NCBI RefSeq assembly: GCF_025370935.1
Contig: NC_133494.1
Coordinates: forward strand, 3,142,919-3,206,918
Reading direction: 5' to 3'
From: Choristoneura fumiferana
Lineage: Eukaryota; Arthropoda; Insecta; Lepidoptera; Tortricidae
Length of the DNA: 64,000 nt
The position numbers and the translations under genes were made by a program. The notes beneath the pieces were generated by a model. It ran no database searches and had not been told where the DNA came from. It saw nothing but the letters and a program-made list of their open reading frames with translations. This document shows positions 52,191 through 62,748 of the stretch, piece after piece (position 1 is the first letter of the stretch; each line of letters begins with the position of its first letter).

Positions 52191-52587
52191 CCAATCAAAG
52201 CAATCGGGCATGCTTAATTTATCTTTCTAGGTGCTACAGTTGAAATTGATAAGACGTCCTTCAACAACAGAACAGATTCCAACACAGTCTAATTGCACAA
52301 TTAAAATTAAAACATGTGTTTACGAGTGACTCATGGACCACCCAACACAGACAATTCTTCGCAATACTCGTACGCGAATAAAATAAGAAACTCAGTTTAA
52401 GTGAAGCATATTAATATTTCATGTGACAACAACACTTGTCATACCAATACAGATAAAATTGCAAACGTCGGACGTCGCCTTCCCACGGCCGGACTGTAAC
52501 CGGTCCGGTGCATTCCGAAAGGAAACCGAGCAGTATCAGCTTTACTTTAATTACCTACTCACTAGAAACCAAGAAACGTCGACTTAC

Positions 52588-52780
52588 CTTGCGAAACAAT
52601 CCAAAAAGCACTAGAAGCACATTATAAAACTTCACTCGGTAAAGTTAAAAATGTACATGAAAACACGAGCACAATCGAAATATTTAACACGCGGGTGTCG
52701 GCGGCGAAGTTAAAGGACGCGAGTTCTCCCGTCAGAAACTCGAGCAATACTGAACTAGCGAAGTAGGTAGCGAAGCGACT
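52588..52780 (-). promoter_or_regulatory. Candidate host first exon and core promoter
   Basis: On the minus strand an initiator TCAGTC (A at 52780) lies in GC-rich DNA unlike its surroundings. The sequence ends TTTCGCAAG followed by GTAAGTCGAC, a strong splice donor (exon end 52588). No long ORF, as in a 5' UTR; tiny uORFs are present, one being MYIFNFTE. A second initiator-like TCAGTA lies 28 bp further in. No repeat sibling is present, which favours host sequence. Confidence 0.4.
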
Positions 52781-53221
52781 GAGACTCGCCGGCCCGGTCG
52801 TTCGGTGGTTTGCTTTGTATCAATGTGCGCTCCATTCTCGAATCTACAACCACACTATAAGCTACATCCATTCAGGTATGCAAACCGTGCTCACTCCAAC
52901 CAAAAATCCACTTTAAAACCCCCATTCAACGTTCTAACTTCACTAACGAACATTCAGTGATAAGAATGCGTCGATATCACTAGGATTCCAGGCGGAGCGA
53001 GACAAAAGATCCATTAGCCATGCGAGAGAACGAGACGAATATATTTCGACATTAAGATGATTGAACCGTGTAATTTTTATATTCACTTTGCAGCAAAAGC
53101 GCAGCATCCTAACAATAGTGCATTGTGATCTTGCTGTCTCCAATAGTCTTTAGAAGATTGAAAGGGATAGAGTTACTCATTATTTTAAAAGCTTGGTGTT
53201 CTGAGCTTTTTGTTTACGCCA
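52781..53221. other. Upstream of candidate promoter, no gene
   Basis: GC-rich GGCCCGGTCGTTCGG abuts the candidate start. No TATA box was noticed at the usual spacing. Confidence 0.35.
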
Positions 53222-53318
53222 TAATAGGCTGGGAAAAAATGAGACAATGGCATCATTAATTTCATATTAATAAATAATGACAGACAAACAGTCTCATTAC
53301 TTTCCCACTATAGGGGTG
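53222..53318. mobile_element. Short hairpin MITE
   Basis: AATAGGCTGGGAAAAAATGA and the inverse of ATTACTTTCCCACTATAGG, both followed by GAGAC. About 97 bp. Confidence 0.6.
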
Positions 53319-53605
53319 TCATTAGATCGAACCTGAGAACTACTCAATAAGTTACTTACTCCACGCGATAAAGTTGGATAGCAGTTAGTTTATTTGTCAT
53401 ATTAAAATGTATTTAATGGAGAAACAGGACAACTAACAATCTGTGGCCTTAAACATTGAGACTGTAATTTTTTAATAGATTTATAAGCATTGTGAACACT
53501 ACAGCAAATATTGATATGATCAAATTGAAATGTGATGAAAGGTTTAATAGTTGATATACAACTCAACTTTTCAACTGTCAACTTTTCTTTACGATTTATT
53601 ATTAA

Positions 53606-53744
53606 TTAAGGTAAAAGTCCGAGTCCTCTACACGCTAAGATAATGCCCAGTAGACGACACCCTGCTGTCATCTCTATTATTAATGACATAAGATTAAAGA
53701 TGCCAACTATTGGGACAGTGACGAGCACTCGTACGTTTACCTTA
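53606..53744. mobile_element. MITE, family S, copy 4
   Basis: TAAGGTAAAAGTCCGAGTCC to CACTCGTACGTTTACCTTA; GACGACACCCTGCTGTCATC inside. Best complete S copy. Confidence 0.8.
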
Positions 53745-54364
53745 CATTACGCGTAAGTTTTGTTAAGGGATGCGGGAGACCGTGATTGATTGCATGCATT
53801 ACTGGTATAACCGTCTACCCGTAATTTTCTAAGTAAAGTTTTTTGAAGATGTGCAGATATTTTTAGATCTTAAAGAGGGAGAAACGGTAGCTCATTTTTT
53901 ATTTCCTATCGTTTAATGGGAACATTATCAGCAGTCGGGTGCGCTACCCACGTCGTGAGTCGCGGTCGCCGGCCGCGGACGCCACCATCACAACGATACT
54001 TACTATGTGGTGTTCAATAAAGAGTCATTGTATCGTGTGAACCAATAAGCGTTGAGCGGTTGGGACAGTCCGGATAGCGGTGACAAATGGTCGCGATTTG
54101 CGAGGACAAATCCCTATTTAATTGTTATCGACGCTACGACGCTAATCTACAGGCGTAACTGATATCAGACAATGCAGCAAGATACCGGCCTTTGTTTATT
54201 TTAAAGGGGTCAACTTTGTGAACCAAATTTATCTTTCTTATGAGGTGTGGTAGGTCATACGTTTAGAGTAATAAAAAGATTTATTGTTGAATTGGGTAGT
54301 TTTCTATAAATTACGTCAATTAGATTATAAGAAAATATTGGTCAGATATTATTTATTTTCATTT
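53745..54364. other. Unique-looking, partly GC-rich stretch
   Basis: 53935-54000 is GC-rich (GGTCGCCGGCCGCGGACGCC). TAATCTACAG (54143-54152) would be an acceptable splice acceptor. No repeat sibling; no coding frame recognised. Confidence 0.3.
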
Positions 54365-55018
54365 ATCATCATCATCATCCTACAGCAGTCTACTAGTCTA
54401 CAGTACTACAGTATATATGTTTATATGTCCTAGTATATCCTATTGTATATTTAAATAATAATTACCGTGTACAATGTTATATGAATAAAATATTTGTATT
54501 TTGTATTTGTTGTAGTACTCTTCCATGGCGCGCCACAAGCTCACAATACTCTCTCTTCAGCTCCTCGCATCCATCCGCCGCCAGCAACCCTCTTAAGGTC
54601 GTCCATCTATCGTACCTCAGGACGCCCCCTACACTAAGTTTCCCCGTCTGTGGTCTCATTTCGAGGACTCGTCTGCTCCACCGTTCATTGGTCCTGCGAC
54701 AGACGTGGCCAGCTTAACGCCACTTCAGCTAACTAATTCTTTGAGCAGCCTCCGTGACTTTCGTTCTTTGTCGGATAACATGATTTCGGATTTTATCCTT
54801 TACAGAAAACTCTATTGCTCTCTCCATAGCTGGAATTTGTGGATTAACAGTCAAGGTAAACGTTTCGGCTCCGTAGGTTAAAACTGGTACGACGCACTGG
54901 TTAAACACTTTCGTTTTAGGCATTGAGGGATGTCTGACGACAAGATATGCCGAAGTTTCCGGAAAGCAGCCCAGCCCACTGTATTCGCCTATTAGCCTCT
55001 TTCTCAAAGTTGTTTCTA
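54365..55018 (-). pseudogene. RTE-type LINE ORF2, longest C-terminal fragment
   Basis: The minus frame from about 55007 includes FPETSAYLVVRHPSM, KTKVFNQCVVPVLTYGAETF, TLTV, AMERAIEFSVKDKIRNHVIR and RTKVTEAAQRIS: the segment after the polymerase fingers (…VLPV.TYG.E.W.LT…) common to RTE-type LINEs. Downstream TGKLSVG...VLRYDRWT and LAADGCEELK continue in shifted frames. The 3' end has the (ATG)n tail at 54366-54378; foreign AT-rich DNA (about 54392-54520) separates tail and body. Dead by frameshifts. Confidence 0.8.
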
Positions 55019-55254
55019 GCGAGTAATATTTATTTTGATTGATAAATGAAAAAATGCTTGTCTAATATTTTTCTGGACAAAGATGAAGCGCGATGAAGGG
55101 ACTGGAGGTTCGTAATGTCACACGGAACTATAACTGGCTTTATCTTAATTATTTATTTTATTACTTATTAGTTAATTGGCAAAACAAAAAATACGGGTCC
55201 AATTACGTTTTTTTAGGGCAGTAGCCCATTGGCCATTGTACCTACACCTACCAA
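55019..55254. other. No gene seen
   Basis: Unrecognised sequence. Confidence 0.5.
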
Positions 55255-55340
55255 CCTGGACCTCTTCGGTCTGTACTCATCCCACTGTTGGGCATAGGTT
55301 CTCAGAGAGGTTGAGGAGAGGTTGGCCTGTAGTCTCCACG
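55255..55340 (-). repeat. SINE-B-like 3' fragment
   Basis: CTCATCCCACTGTTGGGCAT, AGGTTCTCAGAGAGG and AGTCTCCACGCGAGGG mirror the SINE-B 3' half, but from a variant subfamily. Confidence 0.5.
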
Positions 55341-56073
55341 CGAGGGTTGAAAACATCACACAACATCATCAACATCATCAACATCATGTACATTAGTAGA
55401 TTTGCTTAGCAGATGAGGTCGGAACCTCTAGAATCAAGCTCTTTAAACACTTTCCTATCCCGTGGTCTAGGCAATAATAGTATTAAAGAACATTGACCTA
55501 TAATCGATACAATACAAATATTTTTTATTGAACATTACGAAGCAGTATAATGAGTTTACAAAAAGGACAAAAGCAAGTTGAACAATATACGCTCTTATCG
55601 CTTAAAAGCAATATTTTCTAGACAACCATTCAGATAAAGAAACTATTTTTTTATATAATCTACGTCAAAGTAGGTGCCGGTGATTAATCATAGGCAAGAA
55701 TTAAACAGACATACACGAGTATTATTATCTACCTACTGTAATCAACCGCGCAGGTACCTAACCTTTTGTATGATGATCCGCTCTCATGCGCATTGCATTG
55801 TCATCGGCACATTTAAGCTCCAACAAATTGAAAAGGATCGAATTACTTACCACCGCACGATCAAAATATATATATCGATTACGTTTTGACAAGTTGTAAC
55901 AAGTAGCAACATGTTCAAGCAGGTTTACTGTAGATTGCAACGGTACAGGTAGGCCAATATTCAACGATTTAAGCCAGTTTTTTGGCATAAGTACTTAATT
56001 CTTTTTATAGTAATTGTTAAAGGATATGATGTTCCGAGGAATCGAAAGACAGTTTCGACTACGGTTACCGCAC
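55341..56073. other. No gene seen
   Basis: (ATC/AAC)n near 55360-55385; otherwise unrecognised. Confidence 0.5.
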
Positions 56074-56450
56074 GATGTCTCAGAATTTTGTCTGGAGTGG
56101 AGATTTCAGTATTTTTAGGCTCTGTTCAAGATTATTTACCTATAGCTTCAGGTGTGATTGTGCTCAAACGCAAGCTTGAGTATTTCTGTATTAAAAAACC
56201 TTCTAGGTAAATCACAAGATTTTCAAAATGTTCAGTATAATTTACCTATTCTATTTTCTTGGATCTTATTTTAATTAAAAATAGTACGTAGGTAAATTTA
56301 CTGAACATCTTGAAAATCTTCTGATTTACCTACAAGGTTTTTTTATACAGAAATACTTAGGCTTGCGTTTGAGCACAATCACACCTTAATCTATAATCTT
56401 GAACAGAGCCTAAAAAATACTGAGATCTCCAGACAAAATTCTGAGACATC
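56074..56450. mobile_element. 377-bp near-perfect inverted repeat
   Basis: GATGTCTCAGAATTTTGTCT and AGACAAAATTCTGAGACATC form the ends. GGCTCTGTTCAAGATTAT, GTGTGATTGTGCTCAAACGC and GATTTTCAAAATGTTCAGTA all have inverted partners. The loop is about 45 bp (CTATTTTCTTGGATC region). No sibling. Confidence 0.8.
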
Positions 56451-56869
56451 CATTCCATTATTCCATCCTAGATCCATTATGTAACAAAACAGAAAAAAGA
56501 AAGTAACTTACCAATATGATTTGTTTTATTGTTCGTTCGTTTGAGAAATAAAATCTGAACTTGCGACAAATTATCAGGAGTTTTTGGAAATGAGGCTTTT
56601 CGTCTTTCTTTATTTTTTTTACTTAGTAACTCTTTAAAGAAATATTTTTTCTTGCAATGTCCAAAAGGTTTTATGGTAGGATTTTATGCTACTAGTGATG
56701 TCCTTTACGGGTATTGCCAGTCGAAATGTGATTTGGCAAGACCGGGGGTGGATTTTGCGCGTCTCGATGTATCAGTTAACTCGTATGTTACCCTACCTTG
56801 GAGTATAGAAGTTGTAAAACAATTACAATTTGTACATAGATTTATTTTTATGTTGTAACTAAGGGCACA
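56451..56869. other. No gene seen
   Basis: Small frames only; unrecognised. Confidence 0.5.
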
Positions 56870-57654
56870 TCACAGCTCATTAGACCCACCCGGCACCCGA
56901 CCAGCACCGCCTCGACTTTCGGCGTCCACTCGTTGTCGACAGTTGGTCCACGGGTGGACGCCGCGTGGTCAACGAGTGGACGTCGCGTGGCCCACGAATG
57001 AGGGCTATCGCGTATGAATTCGCCACTAGAGGCGCTAGTGTAGCGTGAGGTCTCCGAAATGTCAAATCTCATAGTTTTTGGGTGAGCTACGCGGGTTTAT
57101 TTATAATTAGAATAATTTTATGAATATTTTGCAATATCTGAAATTATTTATGGCAAATATGCGTTCCGGGGCAATGAATGTCTGTGTTTTGAGACAGTTT
57201 TGTCTTTCGGAAACCTTTGTGTTCCCTTTTTTCAGAACAAAACGGGGACTATGCAACACTGTGGCATGCTCGATATTTTTATGGTACGGTTTTAAGGTGT
57301 ATTAAATATGATTTTAATCTAAACTTTGTTTTCACGCCTGTAATAACAGACTTTGAAAGCCATACTTAAAAACCTCACGCAACAGTGCGCCATCTAGTGA
57401 GACAAAAAACGATAGCCCTCATTTCCATGTAGTCTATTATGAAATGAGGGTAGGGAGCGCCGTGCGAACCGCGCGCGGTTCACGCGATACAAGCGTAGGC
57501 GTAGGTAGTACGAGCAGCGAGCTATCACCGAGAGGTCTACTCTCCGTCCGCGCGTGGACACCTCGCGAGCGAGGCGATCCGGTGACGCTACTAAACGCTA
57601 GTAATCGCTGATCGCAGTGCTGATCGGATAACGGGTGGATCTAATGAGCTGTGA
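56870..57654. mobile_element. Composite MITE with E nested inside
   Basis: TCACAGCTCATTAGACCCAC and the inverse of GTGGATCTAATGAGCTGTGA are outer ends. The interior is GC-rich on both sides of a nested E copy (CGTGGTCAACGAGTGGACG; GTGGACACCTCGCGAGCGAG). Confidence 0.8.
56997..57423 (+). mobile_element. MITE, family E, copy 3
   Basis: AATGAGGGCTATCG to CGATAGCCCTCATT, 427 bp. Retains GACTATGCAACACTGTGGCA, so it is the most complete of the copies in this orientation. Confidence 0.85.
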
Positions 57655-58375
57655 CCTTGCCGTCACCCCGTCGTTTATTATTAGGGCTCGATAAATTAAA
57701 TAATCTGGTTTAATTAGAACTTGTATGAATCGGCTCGCATTTGAATGTATAGTCACTTAGTCAGTCCGTCCATATGGCGTCAAATTAAAAATACCCCTCG
57801 TTTTCATAAAAATATCAAAAGTTATTGTGATGAAAGTATGTATGTATGTAAACTCTTTATTGTACAAAAGAAAAGAAACAAAACACAATTGACAAACTTT
57901 GAGATACTTAAGGCGGTCTTTAAAGTCACTGTAATTTGAAATTAAAAATGTCGTTTTTCACCTCATACTCACAGTCTTTAATATTCATTCATTACTTTGT
58001 TTTGCATACTAACATAGTCTTATAAGTGCTTTGTAACTTTCTAACAATCTATGGATCTAGAATCAGAAATAAATTATTATCATTATTTTTTTCTATTCGG
58101 GCTTCTTATAAAGTGCTTTTTATTTGTTTACTAACCGCCCTTAAGACACAAAGTACTATTATTGTGTGACAGCAATGGATTTTCTAAATCAATGTCCCGG
58201 CCAAATCGACGGGAAGAAATATATTGTGACGGAGCGACGTCCAATTGCGTTCCCAATGGATCGGGTTAGATTGCATTTAGAGGATCAAGTCAACAATACA
58301 TAACTTTGGATGCTAAAGGATCAATGAATCGGCATGCGAGACTGGCTAAGAGCGTGTCGGGCCACGCGGAGTCAT
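57655..58375. other. No gene seen
   Basis: (TATG)n at 57835-57850 followed by TAAACTCTTTATTGTACAAA looks like a LINE 3' end in reverse. 58140-58330 is unrecognised. Confidence 0.4.
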
Positions 58376-58670
58376 CACCATCTGTATCCCAGCCTATATT
58401 CGTCATATTACTGGGCACAGACATCTCAAAAATGAGTGGCCTTGGTCCGTAGTACCCACGCGCGCCCACTGCGGATTGGGAACTTCAAACACACCATTGA
58501 ATTGGTTCGCAGGTTTTTGCGTCTCCTACACCGTAAAGCTCGTGGTAAATGTCAAATGTAATTTTCCTCATAATATTGGAAAAACTTAGAGATGCAAGCG
58601 GATTCGAACTCACAATACCCTGCTCGAGCTGCTTGGAATTCCCCAACCACTAGGTCACCAATAGGCACGC
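58376..58670 (-). mobile_element. SINE-B, diverged full copy
   Basis: ATCCCAGCCTATATTCGTC, GCGGATTGGGAACTTCAAAC, ACCATTGAATTGGTTCGCAG, AGCTCGTGGTAAATGTCAAA and CCACTAGGTCACCAATAGGC: tail to head with the order kept. Confidence 0.75.
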
Positions 58671-58756
58671 ACAGTAGGTACGAGTATAGGGTTAGTATTA
58701 ATATGTGACGAAAATAATATTCATTGTTAACTATTAATCGAGATCATCATCGATCC

Positions 58757-59376
58757 ATTCAAAGTCAAAGTCAAAATATCTTTATTCAATTTAGGCTAAA
58801 ACGAGCACTTTAGGAATGTCAAAAAAAAAAACTACCACCGGTTCAGAAAAACCTCTGTTGAGAAGAATCGGCAAGAAACTCAACGAGGTACTTTTTTTTT
58901 TTTAAACAGATTTACAATATTATTTAATGATATCTATACATCACAAGTATTTAACACAAGTTTATTTTTAACACAGTAGGTTCGCTATTTGAAGGGATCG
59001 CTAATGCGGATCGGAATTATTTCCAATTATCCCTGTCCATGATATAATCATTAACTTTATAATACGCCTTAGATATTAATATCTTCTTGACAATAGATCT
59101 GAATTTTGTATCTGTTTCATTTATGATATTTTTTTGAGTTTTATTATAAAAACGTATGCAATTTCCCAGAAACGACTTTTTGGTTTTAGCCAGTCTGTAA
59201 GATGGAACTTTAAGCTTCCCTGTGTTTCTAGTAGCCTTTGGCTTATCGACGTTAGTGGGAAAATCACATATGTTCTTCCTTACATACATGATTATTTCAA
59301 AAACATAAAGCAACGGCACGGTTAGGATACCTGTTTCCTTAATAAAAGATCTTAAAGTTATTCGAATTATCCATTA
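58757..59376 (-). pseudogene. LINE ORF2 C-terminus with 3' UTR and tail
   Basis: The minus frame from about 59373 reads SFIKETGILTVPLLYVFEII, MYVRKN, then RNTGKLKVPSYRLAKTKKSF, LGNCIRFYNKTQ and KAYYKVNDYIMDRDNWK-stop at about 59017. The ILT.P.LY..E...YV, R...L..P..R....SF.GN..RFYN and AYY...DY motifs are the standard end of jockey/CR1-type LINE polymerases. The 3' UTR ends in a TTGAATAAAGATATTTTGAC tail at 58757. About 120 codons nearly intact, with a stop upstream near 59374. Confidence 0.85.
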
Positions 59377-59589
59377 ACTTTAAAAAAAATAGGTTTATTG
59401 GCCAAGTAACATCAGTCACATTTAGCAAATCATCAATATAAATGATAAACAAGTCATTAAAACAAAATACGAGTATGGTAGGTACCTACATACTAAGGTA
59501 TAATCTTATTTAGATAATTAATCAACTCTCAGATACGAGTCTTGGACTGAGTCTTAAACAAATCCACAAATTAATTTATTGAGTATGAA
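59377..59589. other. No gene seen
   Basis: Unrecognised AT-rich sequence. Confidence 0.5.
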
Positions 59590-59716
59590 CATGTCATATA
59601 ATGTAATTTTGACATTTTACTCGTTCATTTCGTCCTTTCTCCTTTTGTGCAATCAGTCTTCATGTAGCTGTACTTGTAATCATTCACTTCAACTCTCGTG
59701 GCACTACCTACACCTG
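59590..59716. repeat. Family U MITE fragment
   Basis: TTTTGACATTTTACTCGTTC, TCCTTTTGTGCAATCAGTC and CTTCAACTCTCGTGGCACTA: the right three quarters of U (62580-62737). Confidence 0.6.
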
Positions 59717-59794
59717 TAGGTAGATAATATTTCCCTCTTATTAGTTTCTATAGCGCCAGTTCACATTCATATTTTTGTTATTACTACTATAAAT

Positions 59795-60160
59795 ATGTTA
59801 CGGAGAGAGGTTTCATTGCTTGAACTGGGGCTTAGGCGCGAGTTACTCAACATATATACTAAGGTACTAGTCTTTACCCCCGTCTTCGTCTTGAGTCGTG
59901 CATGTTCGTTCACTAACGGATCGCTCCTGAGTCTAGGGTTTGCCATACAACAGGATTTGTTGCCCGAAAATGTCAGGATTTTTGACCCTTTGCCAGGATT
60001 CCGCCGCAGTGCGGAATTGGGAAGTGCCAGGGTTTTTAGGAATGATACATTTATTACAAAGTTTACAGTGTTGTTGAATGAACTGTTAAATGTAAGTAAG
60101 TTTAGTATTGAACAAAACCAAAATTATTATCTTTCAAAACAATTTAAAATAGAATATTAA
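59795..60160 (+). CDS. Unassigned ORF, 121 codons, doubtful
   Basis: ATG-started frame (MLRREVSLLELGLRRELL...) with no recognised domain, signal or repeat sibling. ACTATAAATATG lies just upstream. Among the longest ATG frames here, but such lengths are expected by chance in 64 kb. Listed for completeness. Confidence 0.12.
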   Translation: MLRREVSLLELGLRRELLNIYTKVLVFTPVFVLSRACSFTNGSLLSLGFAIQQDLLPENVRIFDPLPGFRRSAELGSARVFRNDTFITKFTVLLNELLNVSKFSIEQNQNYYLSKQFKIEY

Positions 60161-60330
60161 AGCTGAAAAGATCTTTTTTTTGCTTAAATAAATTCAAACT
60201 GAAGTGCGTCGTTACGCTACGCCACATCTCTCTAACAAGAAATGTCTACCAGACTTAGGCAGATGTAATTTTTTTATCAGGGCATTTTATTTTTCCATAT
60301 GGCAACCCTACCCGAGTCATAATTCGAGCG

Positions 60331-60440
60331 TCATAGTCAAAATACCACAAACGGACTTATCACGCTAAAACACACGAGCTTTACCTCGACGTTTCAGCCA
60401 CATTACAGTGGCCGTGCTCACGAGTGTAGTGCTATGGAAC
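60331..60440 (-). repeat. Repeat block shared with 7035-7160
   Basis: CATAGTCAAAATACCAC, CACGCTAAAACACACGAGC, TTTACCTCGACGTTTCAGCC and ACATTACAGTGGCCGTG match the insertion at 7025-7425, partly in reverse. Confidence 0.55.
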
Positions 60441-60469
60441 CCTAAAAAGTAAGTATAGCATAGTGGTAT

Positions 60470-60602
60470 TCTAGAGGTCCAGCTATCTATATACGAAATT
60501 CATCAAACCTGTCCAGCTAATTTGGCGTGGAGAGTAACAAAACACACACAAAGTCCGAACACACAGACACAGTTTCGCGTTTTTAATATTAGTAGCTAGT
60601 AC
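60470..60602 (-). repeat. Family H2 3' fragment
   Basis: CTATATACGAAATTCATCAA and GTTTCGCGTTTTTAATATTA, with TAGTAGCTAGT at the end. Confidence 0.45.
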
Positions 60603-61194
60603 TCTGGAACATATGCCACTTTGTTTATTTATGCTGTTAATAATATCCTATGTTATGAGAATTTGCTACCATGAGTTTTTCTGCGATAGAATTGCTTATA
60701 ACTTTTATCCCGCAACTAACTTATCAAGGTGTTTTTAAATTATACATTTCATTTGTTTCTTTGGTTTTGTGTTTCACGGTTAATCAGCTGAACGGATTTA
60801 GAAGGAAAGGAACTTAAACTTGGTTTGGATAGGTATTTAACTGAATGTAAACAAACTTCAGCTGCCAGATTTGGTACATTCAAGGATTTCAAACATTTTA
60901 CTTATCTATCATTGTAGTATAAACTAGACTAGTGTATTTCAATACAGAAATGTAAATATTTAGAATAATGATTATGTATTTTTTTCTCTGTGTATCTGCT
61001 TTCTGTATCGCTTACTATTTCTGGTGTACAATAGAGTTTTTTTCATACAGAAATGTAAATGTTTAGATATAGTTTAATGGGTGAATTACAATATTTTTTT
61101 AAGACACCAATTTGACGTTGTTTTGTTTACTTTTAGTTAAATACCTATCGAAACCAAGTACTACTATAAAGTAGCAACTTGTTCCTATCCTTTT
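60603..61194. other. No gene seen
   Basis: A direct repeat TACAGAAATGTAAAT occurs at about 60943 and 61049. Otherwise unrecognised. Confidence 0.45.
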
Positions 61195-61231
61195 TAGCTG
61201 TCGTTTATTGTGGCGTTCTAAGGGGTAAGCC
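61195..61231 (+). repeat. RTE-type LINE C-terminus, left of TTAA insertion
   Basis: TTAGCTGTCGTTTATTGTGG and CGTTCTAAGGGG correspond to the RSLWRSKG codons in 43186-43318. Confidence 0.65.
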
Positions 61232-61235
61232 TTAA

Positions 61236-62065
61236 GCCGTGTTCACATTTATCTGTCGTGTTGTGTCGTCACGCATCAGAACGGTATCGGTTTCATACAT
61301 TTTATATGGTTGCGTTCACTTTTATCTGATGCAGTGTGTTGTGTCCCATCGCAAGTACCTATTGGCTCTGTGCACGTCATCAGCGCCACCTAGCGCCAGG
61401 ACTTTTTTGGCTCTGATGCTCTGACGTTTTGAAGTTTCATCGCAACATTGTGACAAAAATCAAACCAATAACGTATTAATTTATAATACAAAATTACTGC
61501 GATACCGTGATTTGGTTGGACAAAAGGTTGTGAATTCATTTTGGTCATTAAAATTAAATGAGTACTTAAGTAAATTTATTTAAAAATGTGTTTTATTTTC
61601 GTTATGTCAGGGTTTGTTTACTTCATGTTTAGTTGTACTTTTACTGTAAAACGAAAAGATAAAGCTATATTGGTTTCTTTGAATAATAGTAAAATTATAT
61701 AATTGTTTTGTTGTTGTTATCGCTAATAATAAATTTAATATCGTTTTCAGATCAAATTGACTATTATTTTGAAGTCTGGTTTTGTGAGTATCACTCAATA
61801 TAAAATTTCAACCACAAACCGTTTCATAAGGAAAATTGTTGCTGGACATGTCCGAGCTGTAGAATTAAGAACAAAACAGGGACAGTGTTCAATAATTCAA
61901 GCTCGCATCATAACACAAACATATATTACTAAAATTAGGTAGTTAAAGTCTATACAAATTGCTTTGTCAGACAGATGACAGAGCCTAGATTATTTCTTCT
62001 TTTGGCCACTATGAGCGCTGCGATAGATTTCATTACCCCCACCTTGTACTTCGCACCCTCCCAAT

Positions 62066-62098
<33 letters not shown>

Positions 62099-62141
62099 CG
62101 GGAGCATCACGACACAACACGACAGATAAATGAGAACCGGC
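61236..62141. mobile_element. 906-bp TTAA-flanked element with long inverted ends
   Basis: TTAA at 61232-61235 and 62142-62145. GCCGTGTTCACATTTATCTG and (inverted) GCCGGTTCTCATTTATCTG then share TCGTGTTGTGTCGT. TTAA duplication suggests a piggyBac relative although ends start GCCG, not CCC. Small frames inside (61607-61942) have no transposase motif. A (GA)n tract lies at 62067-62097. Confidence 0.8.
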
Positions 62142-62145
62142 TTAA

Positions 62146-62180
62146 GTTCAGCAGTGATGATGATGATGATGATGATAATC
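62146..62180 (+). repeat. RTE-type LINE tip, right of TTAA insertion
   Basis: GTTCAGCAGTGATGATGATG completes the LINE fragment ending at 61231; siblings read GCCTTTGTTCAGCAGTGG. Confidence 0.65.
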
Positions 62181-62579
62181 AATCACTATGCGTTTTTGTT
62201 TAAGGAGGTTTAAGTCGAAACAGGATTAAATAGGATCGACACAAGCTAACGCCTTACCACTGCGATAAACGCAAAATGTAAATCGACACGGCACCTCATC
62301 TTTAATTCATGCAAACTGTAAACTTTAAAATTAAAAAGCCAATAGAAATCAACCCCGACCGGGTTGTTTTCTGTTTTATTTTCGGCAAAGTTGAAACTGT
62401 AATTAGTTTGTTGGAATTTGTAACTTCTGCTTTTAATTTAGGATAAGCTGAATACTTAACTGGTCTTGGAAGTTACTTGGGACTCGCTGCTTCAGTGTGA
62501 AGGCAAGTCTCGGGGGTATATGTTTTATAAGCTTTATTTAGCTTTCCTCTATGTCTTTGTGGTTCTAATCTGGTATAGG
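62181..62579. other. No gene seen
   Basis: Unrecognised sequence. Confidence 0.5.
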
Positions 62580-62737
62580 TAGTGCCACCAGAGTTGAGGT
62601 CACGCACACGAGCACATGTCGTGTAATGACAGCCGGATTTTGACATTTACTCATTAATTTCATTCATTCTCCTTTTGTTCAATCAGTTATTTTTGTAGTT
62701 GTGTGTGTAGTCATTCACTTCAACTCTCATAGCACTA
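62580..62737. mobile_element. MITE, family U, full copy
   Basis: TAGTGCCACCAGAGTTGAGG and the inverse of TTCAACTCTCATAGCACTA are the ends. Interior TTTGACATTTACTCATTAAT and TCCTTTTGTTCAATCAGT is shared with 59590 and 22085. Confidence 0.7.
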
Positions 62738-62748
62738 GCTTTAAGTAC

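Noticed and set aside
52943..53143. 66-codon minus frame upstream of the candidate promoter
   Set aside because: Chance length, no motif, and it would lie outside the predicted transcript.
59795..60160. 121-codon ORF as a real gene
   Set aside because: No domain, homologue or clear promoter; kept only as a very low confidence feature.
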